From Kocuria palustris (GTDB lineage: Bacteria > Actinomycetota > Actinomycetes > Actinomycetales > Micrococcaceae): a stretch of 64,000 nt of DNA. The DNA lies in the NCBI RefSeq assembly GCF_007666205.1, contig NZ_VDOR01000001.1, forward strand, positions 62,001 to 126,000, in the 5' to 3' direction. Below the pieces are notes generated by a model that was given only the letters and a program-made list of their open reading frames with translations, ran no database searches and was not told the origin of the DNA. Positions 25,041-33,813 of this stretch are shown here, piece after piece. The stretch's first letter is position 1. Every line of letters starts with the position of its first letter. The translations under genes were made by a program, and so were the position numbers.

Positions 25041-25544
25041 TCAGGCGGCGGGGGTGACCGGGGGCTCGTCGGACCAGGGGAAGACGATCCACTCGTCGGT
25101 CGACTTCCAGACGTAGTCGGGCTCCACCAGCGAGCGCGGCTTGGAGTAGATGACCGCGGAGCGGGTGTCCGACTGGTAGCCCTTGAGCAGCTCGAGGACC
25201 AGGGCCAGCGTGCGCCCGGAGTCCGCCACGTCGTCGACCACGAGGACCTTCTTGGACTGGATCGACTCGACGTCCAGCATGGGGGCCAGCAGGACGGGGT
25301 CGGGCAGGGTCTCGTGGACGTCCGTGTAGAACTCGACGTTGACCGCATCCAGCAGCTTGACGCCCAGCGCGTAGGACAGCGCGCCGGCCGGGACCAGGCC
25401 GCCGCGGGCAATGCCGATGATGATGTCCGGCACGAAGCCGCTGTCGGCGATCTCCTGCGAGAGCTCGCGCGTGGCGTCGCCGAAGCCCTGCCAGGTGAGG
25501 ATCTCCTTGTCCTCGACGTCCGTGGAGTCTGCGTGGTAAGCCAT
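25041..25544 (-). CDS. Phosphoribosyltransferase (xanthine/hypoxanthine type)
   Basis: A 167-residue type I phosphoribosyltransferase. The PRPP motif is VLVVDDVADSGRTL (about residues 94-107); earlier IIIGIARGGLVPAGALSYALG and later SAVIYSKPRSLVEPDYVW and WIVFPW place it with the xanthine/guanine phosphoribosyltransferase-like proteins. I choose ATG 25544 over GTG 25550 since a TAGAGT box ends exactly six bases before the ATG. It probably salvages purine bases, perhaps those imported by the permease at 17764. Single-gene unit closed by the hairpin shared with ackA. Confidence 0.88.
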   Translation of the reverse strand: MAYHADSTDVEDKEILTWQGFGDATRELSQEIADSGFVPDIIIGIARGGLVPAGALSYALGVKLLDAVNVEFYTDVHETLPDPVLLAPMLDVESIQSKKVLVVDDVADSGRTLALVLELLKGYQSDTRSAVIYSKPRSLVEPDYVWKSTDEWIVFPWSDEPPVTPAA

Positions 25545-25550
25545 GTCCAC

Positions 25551-25556
25551 ACTCTA
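25551..25556 (-). promoter_or_regulatory. Leaderless -10 box of the phosphoribosyltransferase
   Basis: Minus strand TAGAGT-GTGGAC-ATG. The spacing matches the leaderless pattern seen at several other genes in the window and decides the start codon here. Confidence 0.55.
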
Positions 25557-25606
25557 GACCCCGCGTCCGCGCCCCGGCACGGGCCCCGACCCGCCGTGAT
25601 GGCCGG

Positions 25607-26893
25607 TCACGCCGTCGTCGCGCCGACGGGCGGAGGGGTGCGGCCCAGCGCGCGCATGTGCAGGACCATCCCGGCTGTCATGGCCCCGGCGCGCAGCGTC
25701 TCGCCGATCAGCACCCACCAGGCCATGCCGGTCGCCGTGTCGGTGCCGGCCAGCCACGAGCCGCCCACGACGACGCCGAGCTGCACGGCGCTGATGGCGG
25801 TGAAGGCGCGCTCTCCCCCGCCCAGCATCAGCACATTGCTCGAGGCGGAGGTCAGCGCGTTGACGAGGGTCGCCGCGACCATGAGCACGGAGGCCAGCCA
25901 GGCGCCCCGGTACTCCGGTCCCAGCAGGTCCACGAGCCGGTCCTCGCCGAGTGCGAGCAGGAAGACCAGCAGCAGGACCGGGATCAGCGCCGAGGCGATC
26001 GCGGCCTCCGCGAGCAGCCGGGCCAGCCGTGCACGGTGCCGCACGGACATGGCGATCCGGGGCATGTAGACCGTGGCCACCGCCGAGGTCCCCATGCTGC
26101 CGGCGGACTGGACCTTCTGGGCCACCTCGAAGGCCCCGGTCATGGCCAGGGACCGGGTCCCCAGCACGAACATCGGGCCGCGCACGCACAGCGCCGTCAG
26201 GGCGGACCCGGCGCCCATCGTCAGCGCCGAGCGCCACGGCACCGGCGCGAGCTCCCCCGGCCCGATCGCGGCCGCCTCGCAGCGGCGGCCGCTCGACGGC
26301 GCCAGGCGCCAGAGGATGACCGCGACGACCAGGAAGCACAGCACCTGCCCCGGGATCAGCAGGCCCGGTGCGGCGGCGGAGGCGATCAGCGCGGCGATCA
26401 GCCCCAGGCCGGGCAGCACCGCGGACTCCAGGAGCTGCCCGGTCAGGGGCCGCCTGCGGGCGGTGCGCTGGACCAGGTGCAGCCGGGAGGACGCCGAGGC
26501 GGCCGCCACCAGCAGGCCCATGACCACCCACTCGCCCCGCCCCCCGCCGAGCTGGACCGCCGCCGCGGCCGCGAGGCCGACCGCGCCGAGGACCAGCCAG
26601 ATCCGGCGCAGCACGGCGCCGTCGCGGCGGCCCAGGGCCATGGCCTCCTGCGCGCGCCCCTCGTCCCACAGCGGCGACTGGGCGCGCATCCCGGCGACGT
26701 CGAGCCCGAAGGTGCCGGCCATGCGGGCCACGAGGGCGATGGCCCAGATCAGCCCGTTGAGACCGACCGCCTCGATCGGGAAGCGCAGGGCGACGACGGC
26801 CACCAGCAGCATCTGCAGCACCGCGCCGCCCACCCGGATGGCGAGCACCAGCGCGGACTGGATCCGGGCGCCCTGCAGGCGCTCAGCGGCCAC
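25607..26893 (-). CDS. Polysaccharide flippase (Wzx/MATE-MVF superfamily)
   Basis: A 428-residue integral membrane protein with about 12 hydrophobic segments, beginning IQSALVLAIRVGGAVLQMLLV and continuing to the end, and a short basic tail. The pattern and length are those of Wzx/oligosaccharide flippases that move lipid-linked repeat units across the membrane. It starts at GTG 26893, overlapping the glycosyltransferase gene by 11 bases, and is the last gene of the exopolysaccharide operon. An eroded multidrug exporter is the alternative, but the neighbours (WecG/TagA, polymerase, Wzz) point to polysaccharide export. Confidence 0.8.
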   Translation of the reverse strand: MAAERLQGARIQSALVLAIRVGGAVLQMLLVAVVALRFPIEAVGLNGLIWAIALVARMAGTFGLDVAGMRAQSPLWDEGRAQEAMALGRRDGAVLRRIWLVLGAVGLAAAAAVQLGGGRGEWVVMGLLVAAASASSRLHLVQRTARRRPLTGQLLESAVLPGLGLIAALIASAAAPGLLIPGQVLCFLVVAVILWRLAPSSGRRCEAAAIGPGELAPVPWRSALTMGAGSALTALCVRGPMFVLGTRSLAMTGAFEVAQKVQSAGSMGTSAVATVYMPRIAMSVRHRARLARLLAEAAIASALIPVLLLVFLLALGEDRLVDLLGPEYRGAWLASVLMVAATLVNALTSASSNVLMLGGGERAFTAISAVQLGVVVGGSWLAGTDTATGMAWWVLIGETLRAGAMTAGMVLHMRALGRTPPPVGATTA

Positions 26894-27650
26894 GCGAGAC
26901 GAGCTCCCGCAGGAGGTACAGGATGAACTTCGTGTTGCCCACGACGTAGCGGCGTAGCATCCTGCGCGGCTCGAGGGCCAGGCGGAAGAGCCACTCGAGC
27001 CCCAGCCTCTGCAGGACCTCGGGAGCTCTGCGGGTCCGCCCGGCCACCACGTCGAAGGACCCGCCCACGCCGACGCTCACGCCGACGTCGAGCTGCTCGG
27101 CGAACCCGTAGATGAAGTCCTCCTTCATGGGCGAGGGCAGCGCGACGAACAGGATGTCGACGTCGAGCAGGCGGATGGTCTCGGCCATCTCGGCATCCGT
27201 CATGCGCTGCCGCCAGTAGCCGTCGCGATGGCCCACGACGTTCGCCCCGCGCGCGGCGAACGCGCGGCGGACCTGGCCGACGACCTCCTCCCGGGCGCCG
27301 AGCAGGAAGATCCGCTGGCCCTCCCGGGCGGAGAGCTCGACGAGCCGGTCCATGACGTCGATCCCCGCGACGCGCTGCGGGAGCGGCCGCCCGAGCAGGC
27401 GAGCGGCCCAGACCACGGCCTGCCCGTCCGCGCTGACGATCGTGCCGCGGTTGAACTCCTCCCGCTTGGCGGGGTCCTCGATGGCGGCCACGAGCTTGGC
27501 CGCGTTCACGGACAGGTGGTTCTGCCCCTTGCCCGTCGCGATCATCTCCCGCAGCCGGTCGATGGTCTGATCCATCGTCAGCGCATCCACGCCGACGCCC
27601 ATCACGTCGGTGCGAGGCGCCGCGGCCTCGTGCCGCATCTGATCCGTCAT
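26883..27650 (-). CDS. WecG/TagA/CpsF family glycosyltransferase
   Basis: A 255-residue GT26 enzyme that transfers a sugar (ManNAcA in WecG, ManNAc in TagA) to a lipid-linked intermediate. Conserved parts: HLSVNAAKLVAAIEDP, GTIVSADGQAVVWAARLLG, RVAGIDVMDRLVELSA, IFLLGAREEVV and LFVALPSPMKEDFIY with VGVGGSFDVVAGRTRRAPE. The C-terminal LGLEWLFRLALEPRRMLRRY is typical membrane-associating tail. GGGGGGAG precedes the ATG at 27650. Member of a minus-strand operon with the QW-repeat protein upstream and the flippase downstream. Confidence 0.92.
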   Translation of the reverse strand: MTDQMRHEAAAPRTDVMGVGVDALTMDQTIDRLREMIATGKGQNHLSVNAAKLVAAIEDPAKREEFNRGTIVSADGQAVVWAARLLGRPLPQRVAGIDVMDRLVELSAREGQRIFLLGAREEVVGQVRRAFAARGANVVGHRDGYWRQRMTDAEMAETIRLLDVDILFVALPSPMKEDFIYGFAEQLDVGVSVGVGGSFDVVAGRTRRAPEVLQRLGLEWLFRLALEPRRMLRRYVVGNTKFILYLLRELVSRGR

Positions 27651-27689
27651 CGGTCTCCCCCCAGAGTCCGTGTCGGGCAGCCGCTCCGG

Positions 27690-28748
27690 CTATGCCCAGG
27701 AGGCCAGCGCGACAGCCGCGTGGCCCTGATTCCACCGCATGTGCGGAAGCCCCCTGCCCCCGCTGCGGAAGCCCCCGTCCTCGCCCTGCAGGCTCAGCAG
27801 GTGCCGCACCGCCGGACCCGGATCCGGCGTCTGCCAGCCGCGCTGCGCCGCGCGGGCCAGATAGCCGACCGTCGTCGCGACGTTGTGCACGTCCGTGGAG
27901 GCGTGCCGGTCGTCCGCGTAGTACAGCGGAAGGCCGTCCGGGCTCAGGCAGCGCTCGTTCCAGAACGCCGCGCCCCGGGCGGCCGCATCCCCCGATGGGA
28001 AGCCCATCTGCTCCAGCGCCCGGAGCGAGTCCAGGTTGTAGATCGTGTGGAAGCTGTCGATCCACTCGAGCCCCGGGCCCTCTCCGTACGGCCAGGAGCC
28101 GTCCGGCGCCTGGGCGCGGACCGTGCGGTCCACCGCCCGGCGGATCGGATCCGGGTCGCCCCCGAGCCGAGCCAGCGACTCCGCCGCCAGGAGCGACCCA
28201 TTGTGCACCAGCCGGTCCGAGGTCGTCGTGTACCGGAAGTGGCCGGACGCATGGAACTGCCCCTCGAGCCACTCGCGCACCGCCGGGGAGACCCGCTCCA
28301 GCCGCCCGGCCGCCTCGAGGGCCCGCAGCGCGAACGTCACGGCGATGACGTTCGGGCTGCCGGCCGGGTAGAAGGCCCAGCGGGTCTGGACGTCGAACTC
28401 GTAGCCCCAGGGCCCGGGCCCGCGCTCGTCGATGATCCGGTCGGCGAGCTCGCGCGCCGTCGCCGCGTCGCCGCGCAGGGATGCCGCCGTCGAGAACAGC
28501 GCCAGGCCCTTGGTCATGCGCACCGGCGGCACCCGCGTGACGGTGCGCAGCCTCCGGCCCAGGCGCTTGTGGGCCTGCACCCAGACCTGCCGGGGCGCCC
28601 GGCCCCGCAGGACCCGGGCGCACGGGGAGAGCAGCCCGTCGTAGGGATCCGTGCCCGCGTAGTCCCGCTCGTGCGCGAATGCGACGGCGCGGCGGAGCGC
28701 GTCGTCGACCTGCGCCTGCAGCCGGGGTTCGAGCCGTGGCGGGGTCAT
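27690..28748 (-). CDS. QW-repeat alpha/alpha-toroid protein (prenyltransferase/squalene-cyclase-like)
   Basis: A 352-residue soluble protein with repeated QW-type motifs seen in squalene/hopene cyclases and protein prenyltransferase beta subunits: RAQAPDGSWPYGEG (about 205-218) and LSLQGEDGGFRSGG (about 320-333), plus ALERLARLGG-like helices between. The DXDD catalytic acid of hopene cyclases is not evident; instead YYADDRHASTDVHNVATTVG has conserved acids and His. Proteins of this kind occur in actinobacterial polysaccharide loci, where they could act on a polyprenyl carrier or be an alpha/alpha-barrel sugar enzyme. Its ATG overlaps the GT4 stop. Real function is unknown. Confidence 0.65.
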   Translation of the reverse strand: MTPPRLEPRLQAQVDDALRRAVAFAHERDYAGTDPYDGLLSPCARVLRGRAPRQVWVQAHKRLGRRLRTVTRVPPVRMTKGLALFSTAASLRGDAATARELADRIIDERGPGPWGYEFDVQTRWAFYPAGSPNVIAVTFALRALEAAGRLERVSPAVREWLEGQFHASGHFRYTTTSDRLVHNGSLLAAESLARLGGDPDPIRRAVDRTVRAQAPDGSWPYGEGPGLEWIDSFHTIYNLDSLRALEQMGFPSGDAAARGAAFWNERCLSPDGLPLYYADDRHASTDVHNVATTVGYLARAAQRGWQTPDPGPAVRHLLSLQGEDGGFRSGGRGLPHMRWNQGHAAVALASWA

Positions 28749-29824
28749 CGTCGCCGTCCTGTCGTGCTCGCCGCGGCACCGGAGGCCTGTTCGAGGATGT
28801 CGTCGAAGCGGCCCCGGTAGCCGGCCAGGGTGTAGCCGGCCTCCCAGGTCCGCCGGGCCGCGACCGCCAAGCGGTGCCGGGCGGCGGGGTCGTCGAGCAC
28901 GTCGCGCAGGGTCTCTGCGAGCGCGGCGGAGTCGCCCACGGGCACCAGCCGGCCGTTCTCGCCGTCGTCGATGACCTCCGGGACGGCTCCGACGGGCGTG
29001 GCGATCGGGGCCAGTCCCCAGGCCATGCCCTCGAGCAGCGACAGCGGCAGGTTCTCCGCGCGGCTGGGCAGCACCAGGACCTGAGCGCGGCGCAGCTGCT
29101 CCTGCAGCTGCGCGGGCTCCAGCCACCCGGTCAGCTCGACACGCGGGGCGGCCTCGACCGCGGCGCGGATCGAGCCGTCGGGATCGTCGAGATCGCCGGC
29201 GAGGACCAGGACCGCATCGCGGCCGGCGCCGATCCGCCGCCAGGCCTCGACCAGCTCGGGGGCGCCCTTGCGCGCGCCGACCCGGCCCGCGAACAGGACC
29301 CGCACGGGCTCGGAGTCGGGCCGTCGGGGGGCCTCCTTCGGCCCCGGCACGGCATTCGGCAGGACGGCGATGCGCCCGGCCTGCACGCCGAGCCGGTCCT
29401 CGACGAACCGCGCCCATCCCTCCCCCAGGACGATCACCCGCTCGGCGCGGCGGAACATGCCCCGGACGGCCCGGCGCCCGAGCCGCCCCCGGCCCGCGAG
29501 GAAATCGGCGTAGCCGCCGCCGTGGAGGTGCAGGACGTACGGGCGGCGCCGCAGCCCGGCCAGCGCCGTCAGCACGAGCTTGCGCCAGGTGCTGCCGTGC
29601 GAGGAGACCGCGAAGACCCGGACCTGCGCGGCGGACGGGCCGAGGCAGCCGGCCGCGCAGCGCAGGAAAGCGGCCAGCCGGACCGGGCGCGAGCCGGCCG
29701 CGCCTCCCGACTCCACGAACTCGAGCGCCGTGCGCTCGGAGCTCGTCGCCTGCAGGTTGGCGGCCATGACGCCGATCCCGCCGGCCGAGCCCGGCCCGGG
29801 CCCGATGACTGCGCCTGTGATCAT
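28745..29824 (-). CDS. GT4 glycosyltransferase of the exopolysaccharide locus
   Basis: A 359-residue GT-B enzyme. The acceptor half has VLHLHGGGYADFLAGRG and VIVLGEGWARFVEDRLG; the donor half has VRVLFAGRVGARKGAPELVEAWR, VELTGWLEPAQLQEQL and the E-x7-E segment ENLPLSLLEGMAWGLAPIATP (about 263-283; key residues ENLP...E). The VGAVPEVIDDGENGRLVP stretch is classic GT4. ATG at 29824 overlaps the polymerase stop and its own stop overlaps the QW-repeat gene, so three genes are translationally linked. It probably builds the repeat unit exported by the flippase. Confidence 0.88.
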   Translation of the reverse strand: MITGAVIGPGPGSAGGIGVMAANLQATSSERTALEFVESGGAAGSRPVRLAAFLRCAAGCLGPSAAQVRVFAVSSHGSTWRKLVLTALAGLRRRPYVLHLHGGGYADFLAGRGRLGRRAVRGMFRRAERVIVLGEGWARFVEDRLGVQAGRIAVLPNAVPGPKEAPRRPDSEPVRVLFAGRVGARKGAPELVEAWRRIGAGRDAVLVLAGDLDDPDGSIRAAVEAAPRVELTGWLEPAQLQEQLRRAQVLVLPSRAENLPLSLLEGMAWGLAPIATPVGAVPEVIDDGENGRLVPVGDSAALAETLRDVLDDPAARHRLAVAARRTWEAGYTLAGYRGRFDDILEQASGAAASTTGRRR

Positions 29825-31275
29825 GGCGTCCTCTCCCGTGCCTCGTCGGCCGCCGCCCAGGGCGCGGTCCTGGCCCGCACGTGCTCGCGCTGCCGAGGAC
29901 CGCCGCGCAGGGCCCGGCGGCCCATCCGCGGCTCCGTGCTCAGCGCCAGGCACAGCCCCGCCGCGGCGAACGGCAGGCCGTACATCGGCGGCGAGACGAA
30001 GACCGGGGCGACGACGGACTCGATCAGCAGCTCGGCGAACCACGCCACCGTGACCGCGCCGATCCAGCGGCTGTGCCCGTCGGTCGCGGTGCGCATCATC
30101 CGCCACCCCGGCGCCACGAACATCACGAGCGCGCCGATGTAGCAGACGGCCCCCAGGATCCCGGTCTCGGCCAGCGGGGCCGGCCAGAAGGTGTCCGACA
30201 GGAAGCCGCCCATCTCCCCCTGGCCCATGCCGTGGATCCGCTCGTAGCCCAGGTCGGTGTAGATCGGGCTGTAGTCGTCGGAGGCGGTGAACGAGGCGAA
30301 CCGGCCGAAGCCGACGCCCAGCGGGAAGGAGGCGACGGCCAGCAGGGCCCCGTCGATCGTCATCCGGATGCGGGCGACGCGCTCCCAGTCGGTCGTGTAC
30401 TCGGCCACCGTGCCCTGGACGACGGCCATGAGCGGCTCCCACGCGAGGACGAGGCCCACGGGGAGCAGGACGGCGATGCTCGCGAGGTACAGCCCCCGGG
30501 GATGCGGGACGGCCGCGCGCACGCCGAGGGCGGCGACGAGGGCCGCGACGATCGACTTGCGCCGGAAGGCCGCGATGCAGGCCAGCCCCGTGGCGATCAT
30601 CAGGCCGAGGGTGAAGGGGGTGCGGCGCACCAGCGTGCGATAGAGGAACACGGCCAGGAACGCCAGGGCCATGGTGGTGCCGAGGCCTACCGGGTGGTCG
30701 AAGGGCCCGGTGAGGCTCGAGAACCCCCCGCGCTCGCTGACGGCCTCCGTGCGCCCCACGAGCTCGTTCCACGGTCCGGGGGCGGCGGCGTTGAGCGCGC
30801 AGACGAAGAGGATCACGACGATGACGGCCGCTCCCGCGGTGGCGATGCGCGGCAGGTCGCAGCGGCGCCAGTCCAGCTGAGCCGCCGCGAAGCCCAGCGC
30901 CGGGCCCTTGACGAAGAGGAACGCCCCGGTGAGGGCGGTGGGCCACGGCACCGCCTGGACCGCCGCGCTGATCAGCCCGAGCAGGACGAAGGCGAGCAGG
31001 AACCAGAGCGCGGCGAAGAAGCGCAGCGACCCGCGGTCCAGCAGCCTGCGGCAGCAGGCGATCCCGACGGCCAGGACGACGGCCAGCTCGTCGCCGTAGT
31101 TCAGCACGGCGGCGCCGCCGACGGTCCCAATGGTCTGGGAGATCATCGAGTAGACGATGATGGCGCCCAGGGCGGCCTTGGGGCGCCGCAGGCCGACCCG
31201 CAGGATCCAGCCGAGCGCGGCGAGGACCGCGATCCCGAGCAGAGCCCAGGACACGACCGGGACTGCAGTCTGCAC
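29821..31275 (-). CDS. O-antigen ligase/polymerase-like membrane protein
   Basis: A 484-residue polytopic protein with about 11-12 helices, starting VSWALLGIAVLAALGWILRVG and including a large extracytoplasmic loop around EYTTDWERVARIRMTID and SDDYSPIYTDLGYERIHGMGQGE (parts only). This arrangement is that of Wzy/WaaL-type proteins that polymerise or ligate lipid-linked glycans. I start at GTG 31275 because GGAAGGAG lies six bases ahead; the open frame can be extended by 58 codons, but that part has no hydrophobic helix and no ribosome site. First gene of the leftward EPS operon, divergent from the Wzz-like gene. Confidence 0.82.
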   Translation of the reverse strand: MQTAVPVVSWALLGIAVLAALGWILRVGLRRPKAALGAIIVYSMISQTIGTVGGAAVLNYGDELAVVLAVGIACCRRLLDRGSLRFFAALWFLLAFVLLGLISAAVQAVPWPTALTGAFLFVKGPALGFAAAQLDWRRCDLPRIATAGAAVIVVILFVCALNAAAPGPWNELVGRTEAVSERGGFSSLTGPFDHPVGLGTTMALAFLAVFLYRTLVRRTPFTLGLMIATGLACIAAFRRKSIVAALVAALGVRAAVPHPRGLYLASIAVLLPVGLVLAWEPLMAVVQGTVAEYTTDWERVARIRMTIDGALLAVASFPLGVGFGRFASFTASDDYSPIYTDLGYERIHGMGQGEMGGFLSDTFWPAPLAETGILGAVCYIGALVMFVAPGWRMMRTATDGHSRWIGAVTVAWFAELLIESVVAPVFVSPPMYGLPFAAAGLCLALSTEPRMGRRALRGGPRQREHVRARTAPWAAADEARERTP

Positions 31276-31608
31276 GCGCGCTCCTTCCCCCGGGACGGCC
31301 CCGCGCCGTCGGACGGCCGGCACCGGGAGGCATCCCCCGCCGTCGCGGTGCGGCCGATTCGCGCGCCCGAGCCGCTCCCCAGCGGCGGCGCGCAGGCTCA
31401 TGATGTCATGCGCCTCGGCGGATGACGGCCCGCGGGGGCCGATGTCCACTCTTCTTCTGCAGAGTCATCGAATTGCTCGGGGGCCTCCCGGCGGCCCCGC
31501 CGGATTAGGGTGGGCGCCGAGTCGGATCCCGCGGCGAGCCGCGGCCTCCGGCCGCCGCCGCGCCCTGGGGAGGGCCGGCGACACGACCTCGGGGGGGAGC
31601 ACCAGATC
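31276..31608. promoter_or_regulatory. Divergent EPS promoter region
   Basis: A 333-base spacer between the polymerase and the Wzz-like gene. On the plus strand TAGGGT (31506-31511) is a plausible -10 for the Wzz-like gene, leaving a leader of about 90 bases. The AT-richer patch around 31447-31475 (TCTTCTTCTGCAGAG ... GAATTGCTC) is the likeliest place for a leftward promoter or operator; GGCCTCCCGGCGGCCCCGCC beyond it can fold. No coding signal was seen. Confidence 0.4.
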
Positions 31609-32274
31609 ATGCAGACCAGCAGACGGACCGATGCCCGGCCGCGCACCGACGGGGCCGAGCCCATGGTCACGGATGTCTCCGTCGACCAGCTCGGCGCGGC
31701 CCTGCGGCGGCGCTGGTGGGCGCCGCTGATCGGCATGCTCCTGGGCCTCGGCATCGCCCTGGGCCTGGCGTCCTCGGAGCCCCCGCAGTACGAGTCGGCC
31801 ACGACGGTCCTGGTCCACGCGGGCACGGCCGACGACACGGCCGCCGAGCGGCTGGCCGCCGAGGAGCTCGCGATCTCGCGCACCACGACCTACGAGGCGC
31901 TGGGCGAGTCCCTGGTGGTCGCCGAGGCCGCGAAGGGGGAGCTCGGGACCGACGAGTCCGCGGCGGCCCTGCTGGAGAAGGTCTCCGTGACCGCCACGCC
32001 GAACACGACGGGCCTGGAGATCACGGCCGTCGGGGAGTCCGCGCAGGATGCGAATGCGCTCGCCGGGGCCTGGCGCCATGCGCTCGCCTCGGTGGCCGAG
32101 ACCAGCGCGGAGGACTCCGAGGTGACCATCGAGCCCGCCGGCGATCCGACCATGCCCGAGGCGGCCTCCGGGCTGAGCAGGACGACGATCGGCGTCATGG
32201 GAGCGGCGGTCGGCCTGCTGCTCGGCCTCATCGCCGCCGTGGCGACCACGCGGCCGCGCACCGAGCTGCGCTGA
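31609..32274 (+). CDS. Wzz/YveK-like chain-length determinant or tyrosine-kinase modulator
   Basis: A 221-residue membrane protein. A short cytoplasmic part (SVDQLGAALRRRWWAPLIG) leads into TM1 (PLIGMLLGLGIALGLASS, about 37-54), an extracytoplasmic region rich in Ala/Glu with YESATTVLVHAG and VSVTATPNTTGLEITAVGES, and TM2 near the C-terminus (IGVMGAAVGLLLGLIAAVA). This is the two-helix topology of Wzz/Lyz domain proteins that set polysaccharide chain length. It lacks the fused tyrosine kinase found in some actinobacterial relatives, and no separate kinase gene is nearby. The start ATG 31609 has GGGGGAG ahead. Confidence 0.82.
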   Translation: MQTSRRTDARPRTDGAEPMVTDVSVDQLGAALRRRWWAPLIGMLLGLGIALGLASSEPPQYESATTVLVHAGTADDTAAERLAAEELAISRTTTYEALGESLVVAEAAKGELGTDESAAALLEKVSVTATPNTTGLEITAVGESAQDANALAGAWRHALASVAETSAEDSEVTIEPAGDPTMPEAASGLSRTTIGVMGAAVGLLLGLIAAVATTRPRTELR

Positions 32275-32304
32275 GCCCTCGGCCCCGTCCCGGGCCTGCC
32301 CTCA

Positions 32305-33696
32305 TCAGGCCCAGGTCGCGGTGATGCCCTCGACGTTCTGGTCCACGATGCGGTCCTTGCCGCCGGGCGGGATCTCCAGGCGGTCCACGAGCTCGAGGCC
32401 CAGCTCGACCTGGCCCGCGGTCCGGTGGCGCATGACGCCGTAGAACTCCTGGAGGGCCTCGTCGGTGGCCGTCGACGACGGCTCGACCCGCAGGGTCGCG
32501 TGCCCCGGGACGTCCTGCCGGAAGCGGAAGCGGCGCACGCACAGGAACTGATGCCCGTGCACGTTCAGCGAGGTCGTGGCGAAGAGCGAGCCGTCGGCGC
32601 GGATCAGCCCCTCGCGGCCGCGGCGCGAGCGGATCTCCCGGAAGGTGGGCTGCCCCCACGGGTCGGTCCCCACGCGCTCGGCGGAGTCCCCGGTGTCGTA
32701 GCGCAGGAACGGCTGCCCGCGGATCATCAGCCCCGTGGTGACCAGCCGCCCTCGCTCGCCGGGCCCGACCGGACGCCCGTCCTCGTCGAGCAGCTCCGTG
32801 ATGCCGTAGAGGGGCGCCGGGCGGAACGTGCCGCCGGGGTCCATCGGGGCGAAGCACGTCCGCTCGCTCAGCCCGTAGAAGTTCGAGATCCCGGCATGCG
32901 GGAACACGCGGCGGAGGATCTCGTGCTCCCCCGGCGTGTACTCCTCGGAGACGGCCAGGATCCCGCGGATGCGCAGCCGCCAGTCGTCGTCCGGCAGCTC
33001 GTCCTCGATCAGGCGGGCCATGTAGCTCAGCCCCGACGGGTAGCCGTGCAGATAGCGGATGCCGCGCTCGCGCACCCACCCCCAGTGCTCCCGGATGCGC
33101 TCGGGCGACAGCGCCTGGACCCGCAGGATCAGCTCGCCGGTCACGCGCTGCAGGTGGTGGTCCGCATCATCCGGCAGCTCGGCGGCGCCGCGCAGGAAGA
33201 GCCGCCAGTCGTCGAGCTCGTAGCCCGTGGCCCGGTGCCAGGCGTCGTAGACGTAGGCCCACTCCGCGGCCCCGCGCTCCCGATCCAGGTGGAAGAGGAT
33301 CGGATCGCCCGAGGTCCCCGAGGTCGCGGTGAGCTGCACGCGGTCCCGGGGCACGGTCAGCATGCGCAGCGAGTTCTCGGACAGCGCCTGCCGCGTCAGC
33401 ACCGGGAGCCGGGACAGCCGCTCGAAGGCGGGGGCCCCGGTCTCGCGCAGCGCGTCGTACCCCGGCGTCGAGCCGTAGTAGTCCGTCCCCGCGGCATCGT
33501 CCAGCAGCTCGGCGAGGCGCCGCTCGCGCTCCCGGGCGCCCCAGGACGGGACCGTCCGGGCCTTGCGGATCTCGCGCACGGTGGCCTTGAACACCGGACC
33601 GTAGCGCAGCGACGGCGGCACGGCTCGGACGATGGGCGCGAACCTCTCCCGCCGGCCGGCGGGCAGGTGCGCGATCGACTCACGCAGCGATCTCAA
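32305..33696 (-). CDS. CapK/PaaK-like adenylate-forming enzyme, copy 1
   Basis: A 463-residue protein similar to phenylacetate-CoA ligases and to CapK proteins of capsule loci. ATP-binding loop LTATSGTSGDPILFHLD (about 114-130), then FYGLSERTCFAPMDPGG, GRLVTTGLMIRGQPFLRYDTGDSA (parts) as in the ANL superfamily. It starts at TTG 33696 with GGGGAG upstream; the matching N-terminus of copy 2 (SLRETIAHLP against SLRESIAHLP) supports this. Substrate is unknown; such proteins may activate an acyl or amino acid group for decorating glycans. It has its own TAGGGT promoter. Confidence 0.82.
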   Translation of the reverse strand: MRSLRESIAHLPAGRRERFAPIVRAVPPSLRYGPVFKATVREIRKARTVPSWGARERERRLAELLDDAAGTDYYGSTPGYDALRETGAPAFERLSRLPVLTRQALSENSLRMLTVPRDRVQLTATSGTSGDPILFHLDRERGAAEWAYVYDAWHRATGYELDDWRLFLRGAAELPDDADHHLQRVTGELILRVQALSPERIREHWGWVRERGIRYLHGYPSGLSYMARLIEDELPDDDWRLRIRGILAVSEEYTPGEHEILRRVFPHAGISNFYGLSERTCFAPMDPGGTFRPAPLYGITELLDEDGRPVGPGERGRLVTTGLMIRGQPFLRYDTGDSAERVGTDPWGQPTFREIRSRRGREGLIRADGSLFATTSLNVHGHQFLCVRRFRFRQDVPGHATLRVEPSSTATDEALQEFYGVMRHRTAGQVELGLELVDRLEIPPGGKDRIVDQNVEGITATWA

Positions 33697-33770
33697 GCTC
33701 TCCCCTTCGATCGGATCCCCCGGCCGGAGCCGACGGGATCATCGCCTTCGACCTCGGGGGCCTCTCCTCG

Positions 33771-33776
33771 ACCCTA
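33771..33776 (-). promoter_or_regulatory. -10 box upstream of CapK-like copy 1
   Basis: TAGGGT on the minus strand in the 117-base gap between the two CapK-like genes, about 75 bases before the TTG start. Just upstream, ATTGCAGAG-type sequence (plus strand 33804-33812) resembles the TTGCA motif noted at 44504 and 58511. Confidence 0.4.
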
Positions 33777-33813
33777 CGTGTTCATCCGCAAACTCTCCAT
33801 GCGATTGCAGAGT

